Source: an uncultured Lachnospiraceae bacterium
Lineage (GTDB): Bacteria > Bacillota > Clostridia > Lachnospirales > Lachnospiraceae
Length of the DNA stretch: 64,000 bases
Direction of reading: 5' to 3'
NCBI GenBank assembly: GCA_910589385.1
Contig: CAJUTU010000005.1
Coordinates: 62,001 to 126,000, forward strand
Part shown: positions 8,781-17,926 of the stretch, in pieces
Layout: each line of letters opens with the position of its first letter
How positions within the stretch are numbered: the first letter of the stretch is position 1
Made by a program: the position numbers and the translations under genes
Notes under the pieces: model-generated
What the model was told of the DNA's origin: nothing
The model's input: only the letters and a program-made list of their open reading frames with translations
Databases searched by the model: none

Positions 8781-10805
8781 ATGAAAAGTTTTGTAGAAGA
8801 TATGAAAGAGAAACAGTTGTTTTCCATCTTATCAAAAATCTTTTTCGTGTTTTTGGACATTATTTTTATTAATTTAAGTTCTTTTCTTGCACTTTGGCTC
8901 AGATTTGAGATGGAGATATCTAGGATAGATCCGCAATATATGGCATCTGTTCTGGAGACAATGCCGATAAATACTATGATCACAGTGGCAATTTTTGTAT
9001 CAGTCCGTCTATATACGAGTCTATGGCGTTTTGCGAGTATTAAGGAATTGGTTTATGTGCTGGAAGGATGTATAGGTTCTGCTTTATTCAATTTACTTTA
9101 TTATTATTTTACATATACAGATATATGTAGAAGCTATTATCTGCTCTATGGTACAGCATTGTTTTTGCTGACATGTATCAGTCGTTTTTCGTATCGATTT
9201 ATTAGATTTTTATACCGTGGACAGATTCATGGAAGCCATGCGCGTAATACGATGATTATTGGTGCAGGTGAAGCCTGCAATGTGGTAATGAAGGAATTGG
9301 AGCAGAGCAAGGAACTTGATTCACGCATCTATTGCATTATAGATGACGATCCCAAAAAGCAGGGTACATTTATTCATGGAGTCAAAATCGTAGGGGGAAG
9401 AGAGCGTATTATAGAGTTTGCACAGAAATATGCTATTAATGAGATTATTGTTGCAATTCCGAGTGCAAGCAGAAAAGAACAGAGGAAAATATTATCCATC
9501 TGCCAAAAAGTTCCTAATTGTGAATTGAAGATACTGCCTGGTGTATATCAGATTGTGAATGGTGATGTCAAAGTGTCGAAGTTGAGGAACGTAGAGATTG
9601 AAGATTTACTTGGACGGGACACTGTTCAAGTTATGACGGAAAAAATCGGGCATTATGTTTCGGATAAGGTGGTGTTGGTGACTGGAGGTGGAGGAAGTAT
9701 TGGAAGTGAGCTGTGCCGTCAGATTGCAGCGAACGGTCCGCGTCAATTGATTATATTTGATATTTATGAGAATAATGCATATGATATTCAACAGGAACTG
9801 ATACGCAAATATCCGTATTTGAATTTGGTTGTGCTGATAGGTTCTGTACGTAATGGGCGGAAGGTCAACAGTGTATTTGCACAGTATAGGCCGGATATTG
9901 TGTATCATGCCGCAGCGCATAAACATGTCCCGCTTATGGAAGACAGTCCTAATGAAGCAATCAAAAATAATGTATTCGGTACATATAAGGTGGCTTTAGC
10001 TGCTGATAAATATAGTGTAAAAAAGTTTGTTCTGATTTCAACGGATAAGGCCGTGAATCCAACCAATATTATGGGTGCTTCGAAAAGAATCTGTGAGATG
10101 ATTATTCAGGTATTTAATAATCGTTCAGATACAGAGTATGTTGCGGTGCGTTTTGGCAATGTTCTAGGGAGTAATGGAAGTGTGATTCCGCTTTTTAAAA
10201 AGCAGATTGCAGCAGGCGGACCCGTGACGGTGACACATCCAGATATTGTGAGGTATTTTATGACGATTCCTGAAGCGGTTTCTCTTGTGTTACAGGCGGG
10301 AGCCAGCGCAGCAGGCGGAGAGATTTTTGTGCTGGATATGGGACAGCCGGTAAAAATTGCGGAATTGGCAAAAAATCTGATTCAGCTATCAGGATATGAA
10401 GTGGATGTGGATATCTCAATCCAATACACAGGACTTCGTCCAGGGGAAAAATTATACGAAGAAATGTTGATGAAGGAAGAGGGACTACAGAGTACGGAGA
10501 ATGATCAGATTTATATAGGTAAACCTATTGAATTTGATGAAGAGGGGTTTCTGAAAAATCTAGAAGCTTTATATCAGGCGGCTTATGCGGAGACAGATCA
10601 CATGAAAAAAATAGTAAAGAAGATTGTGCCGACTTACAATTTGCGAGATGCGGATATTATTCGGGATAGAAAGATACAAGATGGCTGGAAAAAAGAATTT
10701 CAGGATTCCAGTTCGAATCTGCCAGAGGCATTTATGAATAGGGGAATTGCAGATGTTGATATGCAAAATAGTTCTCGCTATCTTGCTCAGATGCCGTTAC
10801 CATAA
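8781..10805 (+). CDS. Membrane-bound NDP-sugar 4,6-dehydratase/epimerase (FlaA1/CapD-like)
   Basis: A 674-aa polytopic enzyme of the PglF/WbpM/CapD type that makes a UDP-4-keto-6-deoxy-HexNAc, usually from UDP-GlcNAc, the first step to bacillosamine- or FucNAc-type sugars. The first 140 residues hold four membrane helices. A first Rossmann domain follows (MIIGAGEACNVVMKEL) and then the catalytic SDR domain (VLVTGGGGSIGSELCRQI, YHAAAHKHVPLMEDSP, STDKAVNPTNIMGASKR). The C-terminal part (GLRPGEKLYEEML) is also standard. The ATG has a GGAGG site. The aminotransferase and sugar-phosphate transferase genes downstream (16704-18577) could use its product. Confidence 0.93.
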   Translation: MKSFVEDMKEKQLFSILSKIFFVFLDIIFINLSSFLALWLRFEMEISRIDPQYMASVLETMPINTMITVAIFVSVRLYTSLWRFASIKELVYVLEGCIGSALFNLLYYYFTYTDICRSYYLLYGTALFLLTCISRFSYRFIRFLYRGQIHGSHARNTMIIGAGEACNVVMKELEQSKELDSRIYCIIDDDPKKQGTFIHGVKIVGGRERIIEFAQKYAINEIIVAIPSASRKEQRKILSICQKVPNCELKILPGVYQIVNGDVKVSKLRNVEIEDLLGRDTVQVMTEKIGHYVSDKVVLVTGGGGSIGSELCRQIAANGPRQLIIFDIYENNAYDIQQELIRKYPYLNLVVLIGSVRNGRKVNSVFAQYRPDIVYHAAAHKHVPLMEDSPNEAIKNNVFGTYKVALAADKYSVKKFVLISTDKAVNPTNIMGASKRICEMIIQVFNNRSDTEYVAVRFGNVLGSNGSVIPLFKKQIAAGGPVTVTHPDIVRYFMTIPEAVSLVLQAGASAAGGEIFVLDMGQPVKIAELAKNLIQLSGYEVDVDISIQYTGLRPGEKLYEEMLMKEEGLQSTENDQIYIGKPIEFDEEGFLKNLEALYQAAYAETDHMKKIVKKIVPTYNLRDADIIRDRKIQDGWKKEFQDSSSNLPEAFMNRGIADVDMQNSSRYLAQMPLP

Positions 10806-10863
10806 ATGATAGATGCTGGACTGTTATTTTTGGCTTTCTAGGAAAGGTTTATATAAACGCTAA

Positions 10864-10911
10864 TATAGCCTAAGATGTATAGCAAAATAAAGCTTGACGT
10901 CTTAGGCTGTA
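10864..10911. terminator. Inverted repeat between convergent genes
   Basis: Arms AGCCTAAGATG (10867-10877) and CGTCTTAGGCT (10898-10908) pair over 11 bp with one G-T. It lies between the dehydratase gene (+) and the decayed cytidylyltransferase (-), where a shared terminator is expected. It has no strong T-run. Confidence 0.45.
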
Positions 10912-10923
10912 TAAGTTAGTGTC

Positions 10924-11645
10924 TTATTTCTTTTCTGCCTTTTTTTGTTTTAATAAAACAAAACCTTCAAATAATTCAAAATCTTCTTTTGTTGTAATCT
11001 TGATGTTAGTTTGATCTCCATAAGACAAAAAATTGTATCTCCGAGAGCATACATTAAACTTGTTGTGTGGGGTTCAATACTTTCCAAGAGTCCATTTTCC
11101 TTTGCCCTCTTATATATATCTAACAGGTAATTAAATTTAAAACTCTGTGGACAGACATGCAATCTGCGTTAATGTGTCTCTATCAATCCATTTATGGCTT
11201 TCCCCATTTTTATCATTTGACCCCATCAGTTGATAACAAGGTGTACATGATACAGACATTCCCTGCTCTTTACAAACTCTGATTCCATCATTTAAAATCT
11301 TCATGCTGGTAAAGGGGGATGTACCATAGTGAATCATGACGATATCATCGTCAGTTAGTTTGCCTGATAAGTTATAAATCCATGCATCACAGATTCCTGA
11401 AAAGTATTACCGCCATGCGCAATCCAAATTACTTTTGTGAAATTGTATTTTTGAATCATGTTATATAAATAATCTATCCAGTTGGTATGGCAGACTACTT
11501 CAATTGCATCTATATCAGGATGGTTTTGATATAGTTCTATTGTATATGCCAATACCGGCTTTCCAAGAACCTCTATAAATTGTTTCGGGCAGTTCATTCC
11601 GACACGGGAGCCAATGCCGCCTGCAAGTATTAATGCCGTAATCAT
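10924..11645 (-). pseudogene. Frameshifted IspD/TarI-family cytidylyltransferase
   Basis: Read on the minus strand, the N-terminus MITALILAGGIGSRVG is the nucleotide-binding loop of the IspD/TarI sugar-nucleotidyltransferase family. The frame then breaks three times: near 11340 (after FITYQA, continuing KLTDDDIVMIHYGTSPF), near 11155 (after DTLTQIA, continuing CPQSFKFNYLLDIYKRAKEN) and near 11030 (after GDTIF, continuing LSYGDQTNIKITTKEDFELF). Joined, the pieces span about 240 codons, the family's full length. The enzyme would make CDP-ribitol or CDP-methylerythritol. It is the only gene in the locus on the minus strand. None of the breaks is at a homopolymer G tract, so this is decay rather than phase variation. 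Confidence 0.85.
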
Positions 11646-11842
11646 TTTTCGCCTTTCTCTTGTATATATTCTCACCTCTTCGTGGCATATATTTTCCTCC
11701 TTTGACCATGATTTTGACGGCGAATAGATGGTATTTTATATAAAAATTTATTTGGATACAAAACAAATTGAAATTGAATACCAATATTTGTATATTATAG
11801 ATAGTTTAGCTCTCTTCTCAATTTATAAAAATGAAAAATATA

Positions 11843-11871
11843 TTGACAGCTTTTTTGATATTGCATATAAT
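11843..11871 (+). promoter_or_regulatory. Consensus SigA promoter inside the capsule locus
   Basis: TTGACA, 17-nt spacer, TATAAT: a perfect match in both boxes. It drives the 12023 gene and what follows, with an untranslated leader of roughly 145 nt. The 11646-12022 gap otherwise holds nothing recognisable. Confidence 0.85.
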
Positions 11872-12022
11872 AAGCATATCATTTTTATGCAAAATGCAGT
11901 TTCGTAGAATATATCATTCCATGTATTAAAATGGAAGTAAATACAAAATGATAAGAGTAATGATTATGAAAAGAGTGTTTTGCAAATAAATATGTATAGT
12001 ATATATTCGTAGGAGGATTAAT

Positions 12023-12841
12023 ATGAAAACATATGCTCTGCTTACTGGTAGAGGCAATAACACTTTGAAGGATAAGAATGTGCGGGAATGCTTAGGGCAT
12101 CCTGTGCTGTATTATCCAGCTACTGCAGCTTGGTGTGTTAATACTGTGAGTAAACTATTTTGCAGCAGTGATGATGAGAAAATACTGTCTGAGGCTGAAA
12201 AATTAGGACATGAGAGAATTCAACGTCCAGCAGAATTAGCAACACCAACAAGTCAACATATTGATTGCATAATGCATGGTTTGAAAGTTATCGGAGAGAG
12301 AGGGCAGTTGCCGGATATTCTTGTAGTAACTTTGGCAAACAACGTTACAATAAAGTCAGAATGGATTGATGATTGTGTAGAAATGATGATGGAAGATATG
12401 TCCATTAGTTCCGTTATTCCGGTATATGCAGATAATGATCATCATCCTCTACGGGCAAAAAGAATAGATACTGACGGCCGTCTTCAAATGTATGAGAAAG
12501 ATGTGCAAGGCAGTATTTCAACAAATCGTCAGGATTTGCCAAGTTGTTATTTTTGTGCGCATAATTTTGGGGTGCTTAATGTGCATCAACTGTTGAATAC
12601 AGAGGGAAAGGGACAGCAACCCTGGGGATTTATGGGCGATAATATTGCATATTATATAGTGGAGGATTCTATTGACATTCATAAAGAGTCTGATCTCTAT
12701 GTTGCAAGTGAATGGATTAAGGAAAATTATACGGATATTTATGCGGGGGGTGGTATTGCTGAATTAATAAATATAACTGCTCTTTGCTTTATTATGCTAC
12801 AAAGTAAATATAGGATTTTTAAGAAATTGGCAGACTGCTGA
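12023..12841 (+). CDS. NeuA-like acylneuraminate cytidylyltransferase family protein
   Basis: A 272-aa nucleotidyltransferase that resembles CMP-sialic acid synthetases: an N-terminal loop LLTGRGNNTLKDKNV in place of the classical ARGGSKxIPxKN, then FCSSDDEKILSEAEKLG, RPAELATPTS and a C-terminal SIDIHKESDL. It probably activates a nine- or eight-carbon ulosonic acid or a related sugar with CTP. A run of six G (12745-12750) lies just after the conserved core; the last 30 residues (from AGGGIAEL) look unlike the family and may be a variable tail. It has a strong AGGAGG site and is the first gene after a consensus promoter, ahead of kdsB and an aldolase. Confidence 0.75.
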   Translation: MKTYALLTGRGNNTLKDKNVRECLGHPVLYYPATAAWCVNTVSKLFCSSDDEKILSEAEKLGHERIQRPAELATPTSQHIDCIMHGLKVIGERGQLPDILVVTLANNVTIKSEWIDDCVEMMMEDMSISSVIPVYADNDHHPLRAKRIDTDGRLQMYEKDVQGSISTNRQDLPSCYFCAHNFGVLNVHQLLNTEGKGQQPWGFMGDNIAYYIVEDSIDIHKESDLYVASEWIKENYTDIYAGGGIAELINITALCFIMLQSKYRIFKKLADC

Positions 12842-12995
12842 TGCTTTCTTACACTACCCTTTTTGCTGAATGTAGGAGGCATATGGGGTCTGTCTGTTTT
12901 TGTATCAGCAGTTTCTAAGTCTATATTCTATAAAGGGCGGAAAGAGAATGCGTTTTCGATAATTAGTTGGTAGTATGGGTAGGAGGGTTATAAGA

Positions 12996-13760
12996 ATGAA
13001 AATTATAGGTGTGATTCCGGCGCGTTATAAATCATCTCGTTTTCCAGGAAAACCTTTGGCTGATATATGTGGAAAACCGATGATCTGGTGGGTATATCAG
13101 CAGTGCAAAAAGGTTGAGGACTTTGATGAAGTTTATGTTGCAACAGATGATGGTAAGATTTTTTCTGTTTGTGAATCTTTAGGAGTTAAAGTAATTATGA
13201 CTTTGGATACGCATAAGACAGGGACTGATAGAATTGGTGAAGTTGCACGTAAGATTCCAGCTGATTTGATTGTGAATATACAGGGGGATGAACCGCTTTT
13301 AGAACCAGGGACAATTAAAGCTGCCATAGAGCCATTTTATACAAATCCACAGATTCAGATTTCTAACTTGATGACAAAAATTAAAGATCCTGTTGATACT
13401 GTCAATTTTACAGTGCCAAAGGTGATTACAAATAGAGAAGGTGTTGGTATCTATCTCACAAGGGCAACTGCTCCATATCCAAAGGGAAGTTTAGATTATG
13501 CATACTATAAACAGGTCTGTGTATATTGTTTTAAGCCAGAAGCGCTTCAATTCTATTGCGATTATGGTGAAAAGTATGGAAAGGCGAAAATAGAAGAGGT
13601 TGAAGACATCGAAATACTACGTTTTATTGAGAATGGATATAAAGTCCAATATATTGAGGTGGATTCTGAAACGATTGCGGTTGATACTCCAAATGATTTG
13701 GAAAAAGTACGTGCTATAGTTGCAGCAAAGATTGCAGCAGGTGAAATATCGAATGCGTAA
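12996..13760 (+). CDS. kdsB: 3-deoxy-manno-octulosonate cytidylyltransferase (CMP-Kdo synthetase)
   Basis: Couples CTP to a 3-deoxy-octulosonic acid. The 254-aa protein starts at the ATG preceded by AGGAGGG eight bases away (an upstream in-frame ATG at 12975 lacks one). The sequence is classical KdsB: IPARYKSSRFPGKPLADICG, VYVATDD, THKTGTDRIGEV, VNIQGDEPLLEP, and the C-terminal VDTPNDLEKVR. KdsB is usual in Gram-negative lipopolysaccharide pathways; in a Gram-positive it points to a Kdo-like residue in the capsule. No kdsA, kdsC or kdsD was seen in the window, but an aldolase gene follows 22 bp later. Confidence 0.93.
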   Translation: MKIIGVIPARYKSSRFPGKPLADICGKPMIWWVYQQCKKVEDFDEVYVATDDGKIFSVCESLGVKVIMTLDTHKTGTDRIGEVARKIPADLIVNIQGDEPLLEPGTIKAAIEPFYTNPQIQISNLMTKIKDPVDTVNFTVPKVITNREGVGIYLTRATAPYPKGSLDYAYYKQVCVYCFKPEALQFYCDYGEKYGKAKIEEVEDIEILRFIENGYKVQYIEVDSETIAVDTPNDLEKVRAIVAAKIAAGEISNA

Positions 13761-13782
13761 TTTTAATGAGGAGGTACAGCTT

Positions 13783-15360
13783 TTGGAAAATGTGAATATA
13801 TTAGACTGCACTCTTAGAGATGGAGGCTATTGTAATCAGTGGCTTTTTGGGAAAAAAAATATTATAAAAATTATTGATGGCCTCATTGAAGCTGGTATTA
13901 ATATCATTGAGTGCGGTTTTTTTACAAATAATGTACAATATAATGCAGAAGTAGCTAAGTATACAACAATGGAACAGGTAGCAGAGGTACTTCCCCAAGA
14001 TCATGCAAATAAGTTATTTGTCTGCCTGATAAATTATGGTGAATATGAGGCCGATAAAATACCAGAGTATGACGGCACAGCTCTAGATGGTTTTCGGATT
14101 GCATTTCACAAGAAAGATATGGTATCAGCATTAAAATTTTGTCAAGCAGTAAAAGAAAAAGGATATAAAGTTTTTATTCAACCAATGGTTTCTCTGAATT
14201 ATACAGATGAGGAATTTCTTGAATTGATTCGCATCGTAAATGGATTTGAACCATTTGCATTTTATATTGTAGACAGTTTTGGTGTGATGAAACGTAAAGA
14301 TTTAATTCGTCTTTTTTATATGGTTGAGCATAACCTCAGGGAAAACATTGCTATAGGATATCATTCGCATAATAATATGCAATTAGCTTATTCAAATGCA
14401 CAGTCATTGGTTGATATTAGGACAAAAAGAAAAATAATAATTGATTCCAGTATCTTTGGTATGGGACGGGGAGCTGGGAACTTGAATACAGAACTATTTG
14501 TTGAGTATTTGAACGATAATTTAAATACGAAATATATATTAAAACCACTTTTAACTATTATCGATGAGATTTTGGATCCCTTTTACCAGAAAAACTATTG
14601 GGGATATTCTTTGCCCAACTATTTGGCCGCAAAGTACAACACTCATCCAAATTATGCAGGTTATCTTGATACAAAGAAAACATTAACTGTTGAAAATATG
14701 GATGATATTTTTTCAATGATAGATGAAGAGAAACGTTCTGTTTATGACAAAAATTACATTGAAAATCTATATATTCAATATATGGATACTGGTAATGTCC
14801 AAGAGGAGCACCTTGCAGAATTAAAAACAATGATTAAAGGGAAAGAAGTGCTTATTATTGCGTCAGGGAGAAGTACAATTGATGAAAAGGAGAAAGTACT
14901 TGCCTGTGCCAGTCGGGAAAATATTGTGACAATTGGGATTAATTTTGATTATACAGAGTTTAGTACAGATTTTATTTTTCTAAGTAACTTAAGACGATTC
15001 CGTGAGTTACCTGAAGAAAAGCGTAAAAAATGTATTGTAACATCGAATATTCCGGCGTCAGATGCTTATGTACAGACCAACTATCATGATTTGTTGAATC
15101 ATGAAGACGCTGTACAAGATAATGCTGGAATGATGTTGATAAAATATTTGATTCAATTAGATGCTGTAAAAATATTTGTTGCTGGTTTAGATGGATATTC
15201 AGTTGATGCAATTCGGAATTATGTAGATCCTCAAATGAGTTTTTATTCAGGGAAAGAGAGATTTACGGCAATGAATCAAGGAATGATTCATGTACTGAAA
15301 GAGTTTAAGGAGCAAATTGAAATAGAATTTGTGACAACGCCGAAATTTGTTTTGATTTAA
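13783..15360 (+). CDS. DRE-TIM (HMGL-like) aldolase fused to a C-terminal domain of unknown function
   Basis: A 525-aa two-domain protein. Residues 1-300 form a HMG-CoA lyase-like/4-hydroxy-2-oxovalerate-aldolase-like barrel: NILDCTLRDGGYCNQW carries the metal-binding D and the DRE-like arginine, and GYHSHNNMQLAY supplies the paired histidines. The C-terminal part (from about 345, GKEVLIIASGRSTIDEKEK) looks like a Rossmann-type domain that I cannot name. The start is a TTG with GAGGAGG seven bases upstream. Placed between kdsB and a methyltransferase, it may make or break a 2-keto-3-deoxy sugar from pyruvate and an aldehyde, replacing a PEP-dependent KdsA/NeuB. That role is inference. Confidence 0.8.
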   Translation: MENVNILDCTLRDGGYCNQWLFGKKNIIKIIDGLIEAGINIIECGFFTNNVQYNAEVAKYTTMEQVAEVLPQDHANKLFVCLINYGEYEADKIPEYDGTALDGFRIAFHKKDMVSALKFCQAVKEKGYKVFIQPMVSLNYTDEEFLELIRIVNGFEPFAFYIVDSFGVMKRKDLIRLFYMVEHNLRENIAIGYHSHNNMQLAYSNAQSLVDIRTKRKIIIDSSIFGMGRGAGNLNTELFVEYLNDNLNTKYILKPLLTIIDEILDPFYQKNYWGYSLPNYLAAKYNTHPNYAGYLDTKKTLTVENMDDIFSMIDEEKRSVYDKNYIENLYIQYMDTGNVQEEHLAELKTMIKGKEVLIIASGRSTIDEKEKVLACASRENIVTIGINFDYTEFSTDFIFLSNLRRFRELPEEKRKKCIVTSNIPASDAYVQTNYHDLLNHEDAVQDNAGMMLIKYLIQLDAVKIFVAGLDGYSVDAIRNYVDPQMSFYSGKERFTAMNQGMIHVLKEFKEQIEIEFVTTPKFVLI

Positions 15361-15440
15361 AATAGATTATTCTGCTCAGCTTTGTAGAAATATATTTGCT
15401 AACAATAAGCATTAGTTTAGGGATGGAAAGGAAGTATGAA

Positions 15441-16556
15441 ATGATGACATTGCAGGATGTGATTTATAAAGATGGAGTCTCTGAGTATTTAAAAAAGTGT
15501 GAATACATTGCAAAGCAGGCAACAGATATTTATTTGTTTGGATCTGCAAGGGGGGGGGCAAAAGTTTATAGTTTTTTAGAAGATATTCATAAAATTGATA
15601 AAATCCGATATGTAGTAGATAATGATAGAATGAAGCAGGGAAAATATTTTCATGGTATAAAAATTATCAGTGTTGAAGAGTTGAAAAAAATTTTCCCTCA
15701 AAATGGAAATGCAATCATTATTATTGCGTCAGGTTCTGCAAATATTATAAAAAAACAATTGTTAGATATGAGATTTTTAGAAGAATATATTTATCCATTT
15801 GTCTTTACTAATTTACAGACAGATCCGACTCCATATCAGTATTTTGTGACGCAAAAGAACCAGATTGAAAAGAGTTATAGAGTACTTGCAGATGACAAGT
15901 CCAGAGATGTTTTTATTTCTCTTCTTAACTATAAAATGACATTGGATTCATCATGGCTATGCGGTATTTCTGATAATGAACATGAACAGTATTTTGATGA
16001 TATTATGCAGTTATCTGTAAGCGAATCATTTGTTGATTGTGGTGCATATATTGGGGATACATTGGAAGAATATGGGGAACGGATGAAGCGGCAGTGGAAG
16101 AATTATTATTGTTTTGAAGCAGATACTGATATTTTTGTGGAGTTAAAAAAAGTTATCTCTGACTGCCGATATGAATCTGTTGAACTCTACAATATCGGAT
16201 GTTGGGATTCGGAAACTACTTTGTATTTTGATAAACAAGGGTCAGGAAGTAGTTCTGTTACAAAGGAATCAATGGATATAAGGATACATGCAGATGCGTT
16301 AGATCATATATTAGAGGGAAAAGAGGTATCCATTATAAAGATGGATATTGAGGGAGCAGAGCAGAAAGCACTTGCAGGAGTGAAAAAGATTATTTCGAGA
16401 CAACATCCGAAGCTTGCAATTTCCATATACCATAGTCTAGAGGATTTTATATATTTGCCTTGTATTATGCAGGAACTTGACAGTAAGTATCGGATTTATG
16501 TACGACATTATAGAGAACTGACGGATTCTGAAACTGTTTGTTATGCAGTTATTTAA
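15441..16556 (+). CDS. FkbM-family methyltransferase with N-terminal Rossmann-like domain, phase-variable, ON
   Basis: A 371-aa protein. The C-terminal half is an FkbM methyltransferase (ESFVDCGAYIGDTLEEYGER, YCFEADTDIF, IIKMDIEGAEQKALAG), a family that O-methylates sugars or polyketides. The N-terminal half has a nucleotide-binding-like loop (IYLFGSARGGAKVYSFL) and VVDNDRMKQGKYFHGI, seen in front of many glycan-modifying enzymes. The loop's Gly pair is coded by nine G (15550-15558), in frame now; a slip would truncate the protein at about residue 40 and remove the methyltransferase. The ATG at 15441 has AAAGGAAG six bases before it. Confidence 0.85.
   Translation: MMTLQDVIYKDGVSEYLKKCEYIAKQATDIYLFGSARGGAKVYSFLEDIHKIDKIRYVVDNDRMKQGKYFHGIKIISVEELKKIFPQNGNAIIIIASGSANIIKKQLLDMRFLEEYIYPFVFTNLQTDPTPYQYFVTQKNQIEKSYRVLADDKSRDVFISLLNYKMTLDSSWLCGISDNEHEQYFDDIMQLSVSESFVDCGAYIGDTLEEYGERMKRQWKNYYCFEADTDIFVELKKVISDCRYESVELYNIGCWDSETTLYFDKQGSGSSSVTKESMDIRIHADALDHILEGKEVSIIKMDIEGAEQKALAGVKKIISRQHPKLAISIYHSLEDFIYLPCIMQELDSKYRIYVRHYRELTDSETVCYAVI
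15550..15558 (+). repeat. Poly-G tract (G9) in FkbM methyltransferase gene
   Basis: Nine G near the 5' end of the gene, in frame at this length. Confidence 0.95.
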
Positions 16557-16562
16557 GATTTG

Positions 16563-16600
16563 GGAGAGGTAAGGTTTTGTAAAAAAATACCTCTCCTAGT
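16563..16600 (+). terminator. Hairpin after the FkbM gene
   Basis: Perfect nine-bp stem GGAGAGGTA/TACCTCTCC with a 16-nt loop, starting seven bases after the stop codon. A TTGACA at 16655-16660 follows and may be part of a weak promoter for the next gene (its -10 is poor). Confidence 0.45.
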
Positions 16601-16703
16601 TGCATTTTAGCGGGATAATGCCATTTCTTACCGCATCATGTATCGTGAAACATCTTGACAAATTAGTATAGATACGGTATTTTATAAAATGTATAAGGAA
16701 AGG

Positions 16704-17921
16704 ATGCGTATAGAAGAAATGAAAATTCCATTTTCACCGCCGGATATGACGGAACTTGAAGTAGATGGTGCAGCAGAGGCGATTCGTTCTGGATGGATCA
16801 CTACAGGTCCGAAGACAAAAGAATTTGAGACTAAGATTGCCGGATACTGTCACGTAAAAAAAGCGGTATGCCTAAATTCCCAAACGGCTTGTGCAGAGAT
16901 GGCATTGAGACTTCTTGGTATTTCAGGGGCTGATGAAGTATTAGTTCCTGCCTATACATATACAGCGTCTGCCTCTGTAGTATGCCATGTCGGTGCGACG
17001 TTAAAATTAATTGATTCTCAGAAAAATTCTTTTGAGATGGATTATGATGCTTTGGAGGATTCTATCAATGAAAATACCAAAGTGATTATTCCTGTAGATT
17101 TTGGGGGCGTACCCTGTAACTATGAACGGCTCTTTTCTATTGTAGAAAGAAAGAGGGACTTGTTCAGGCCAAAGAATAAAATCCAGGATGCAATTGGCAG
17201 GATTGCGATATGTTCTGATGCGGCTCATGCATTTGGTGCATCATGGGATGGGCAGATGATTGGTTCAGTGGCTGATTTTACTTCATTTTCATGGCATGCC
17301 GTTAAGAATCTCACCACGGCTGAAGGCGGAGCATTGACGTGGAAAAATAAATTAGGGATTGATGATGAAGAATTATATCACCAGGCACAGTTGTACTCTT
17401 TGCATGGCCAATCTAAGGATGCTTTGGCAAAAACACAGCTTGGCGCTTGGGAATATGATATTGTGGGGCCTTGGTATAAATGTAATATGACTGACATTAT
17501 GGCTGGAATTGGACTGGCACAATTGAGTAGATATGAATGGATTCTAAAAAGAAGAAAAGAGATTATAAAGAGATACGATGCGGCATTCAGGACATTGGGA
17601 ATTGAGGTGCTTCCGCATTATACAGAAAGGTATCAATCTTCCGGCCATCTATATATAACAAGAGTTCCAGGAATTACTTTGGAGCAAAGACAAGAGATTA
17701 TTGTTAAGCTGGCTGAAGTGGGTGTGGCATGCAATGTGCATTATAAGCCGCTTCCTATGATGACAGCCTATAAAAATATGGGGTTTGACATTAAAGATTA
17801 TCCCAATTCATATGATAGATTTATCAATGAAATTACACTGCCTCTCCATACTAAATTAACAGATGAAGAGGTGGGGTATGTAATAGAGAATTATTGTCAG
17901 ATTGTGAAGAGGTATATGTAA
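16704..17921 (+). CDS. DegT/DnrJ/EryC1/StrS family sugar aminotransferase
   Basis: PLP-dependent enzyme that adds an amino group to a 4-keto (or 3-keto) NDP-sugar, probably the product of the FlaA1-like dehydratase. Typical motifs: FSPPDMTELEV, EAIRSGWITTGPKTKEFE, LVPAYTYTASA, DAAHAFGA, and the PLP lysine in FSWHAVKNLTTAEGGAL. The length of about 405 aa fits the family. An in-frame ATG at 16689 also exists, but AAGGA sits four bases before 16704; 16719 (MKIPFSPP) is the family's usual first methionine. The next gene, a sugar-phosphate transferase, begins five bases after the stop. Confidence 0.92.
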   Translation: MRIEEMKIPFSPPDMTELEVDGAAEAIRSGWITTGPKTKEFETKIAGYCHVKKAVCLNSQTACAEMALRLLGISGADEVLVPAYTYTASASVVCHVGATLKLIDSQKNSFEMDYDALEDSINENTKVIIPVDFGGVPCNYERLFSIVERKRDLFRPKNKIQDAIGRIAICSDAAHAFGASWDGQMIGSVADFTSFSWHAVKNLTTAEGGALTWKNKLGIDDEELYHQAQLYSLHGQSKDALAKTQLGAWEYDIVGPWYKCNMTDIMAGIGLAQLSRYEWILKRRKEIIKRYDAAFRTLGIEVLPHYTERYQSSGHLYITRVPGITLEQRQEIIVKLAEVGVACNVHYKPLPMMTAYKNMGFDIKDYPNSYDRFINEITLPLHTKLTDEEVGYVIENYCQIVKRYM

Positions 17922-17926
17922 GAATT

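Noticed and set aside
12745..12750. G6 run near the end of the NeuA-like gene as a switch
   Set aside because: All frames after it give short unremarkable tails, so no restored domain supports a switch.
16655..16688. Promoter for the DegT aminotransferase gene
   Set aside because: TTGACA is perfect but the -10 at the right spacing (TATTTT) is poor; noted under the hairpin entry only.
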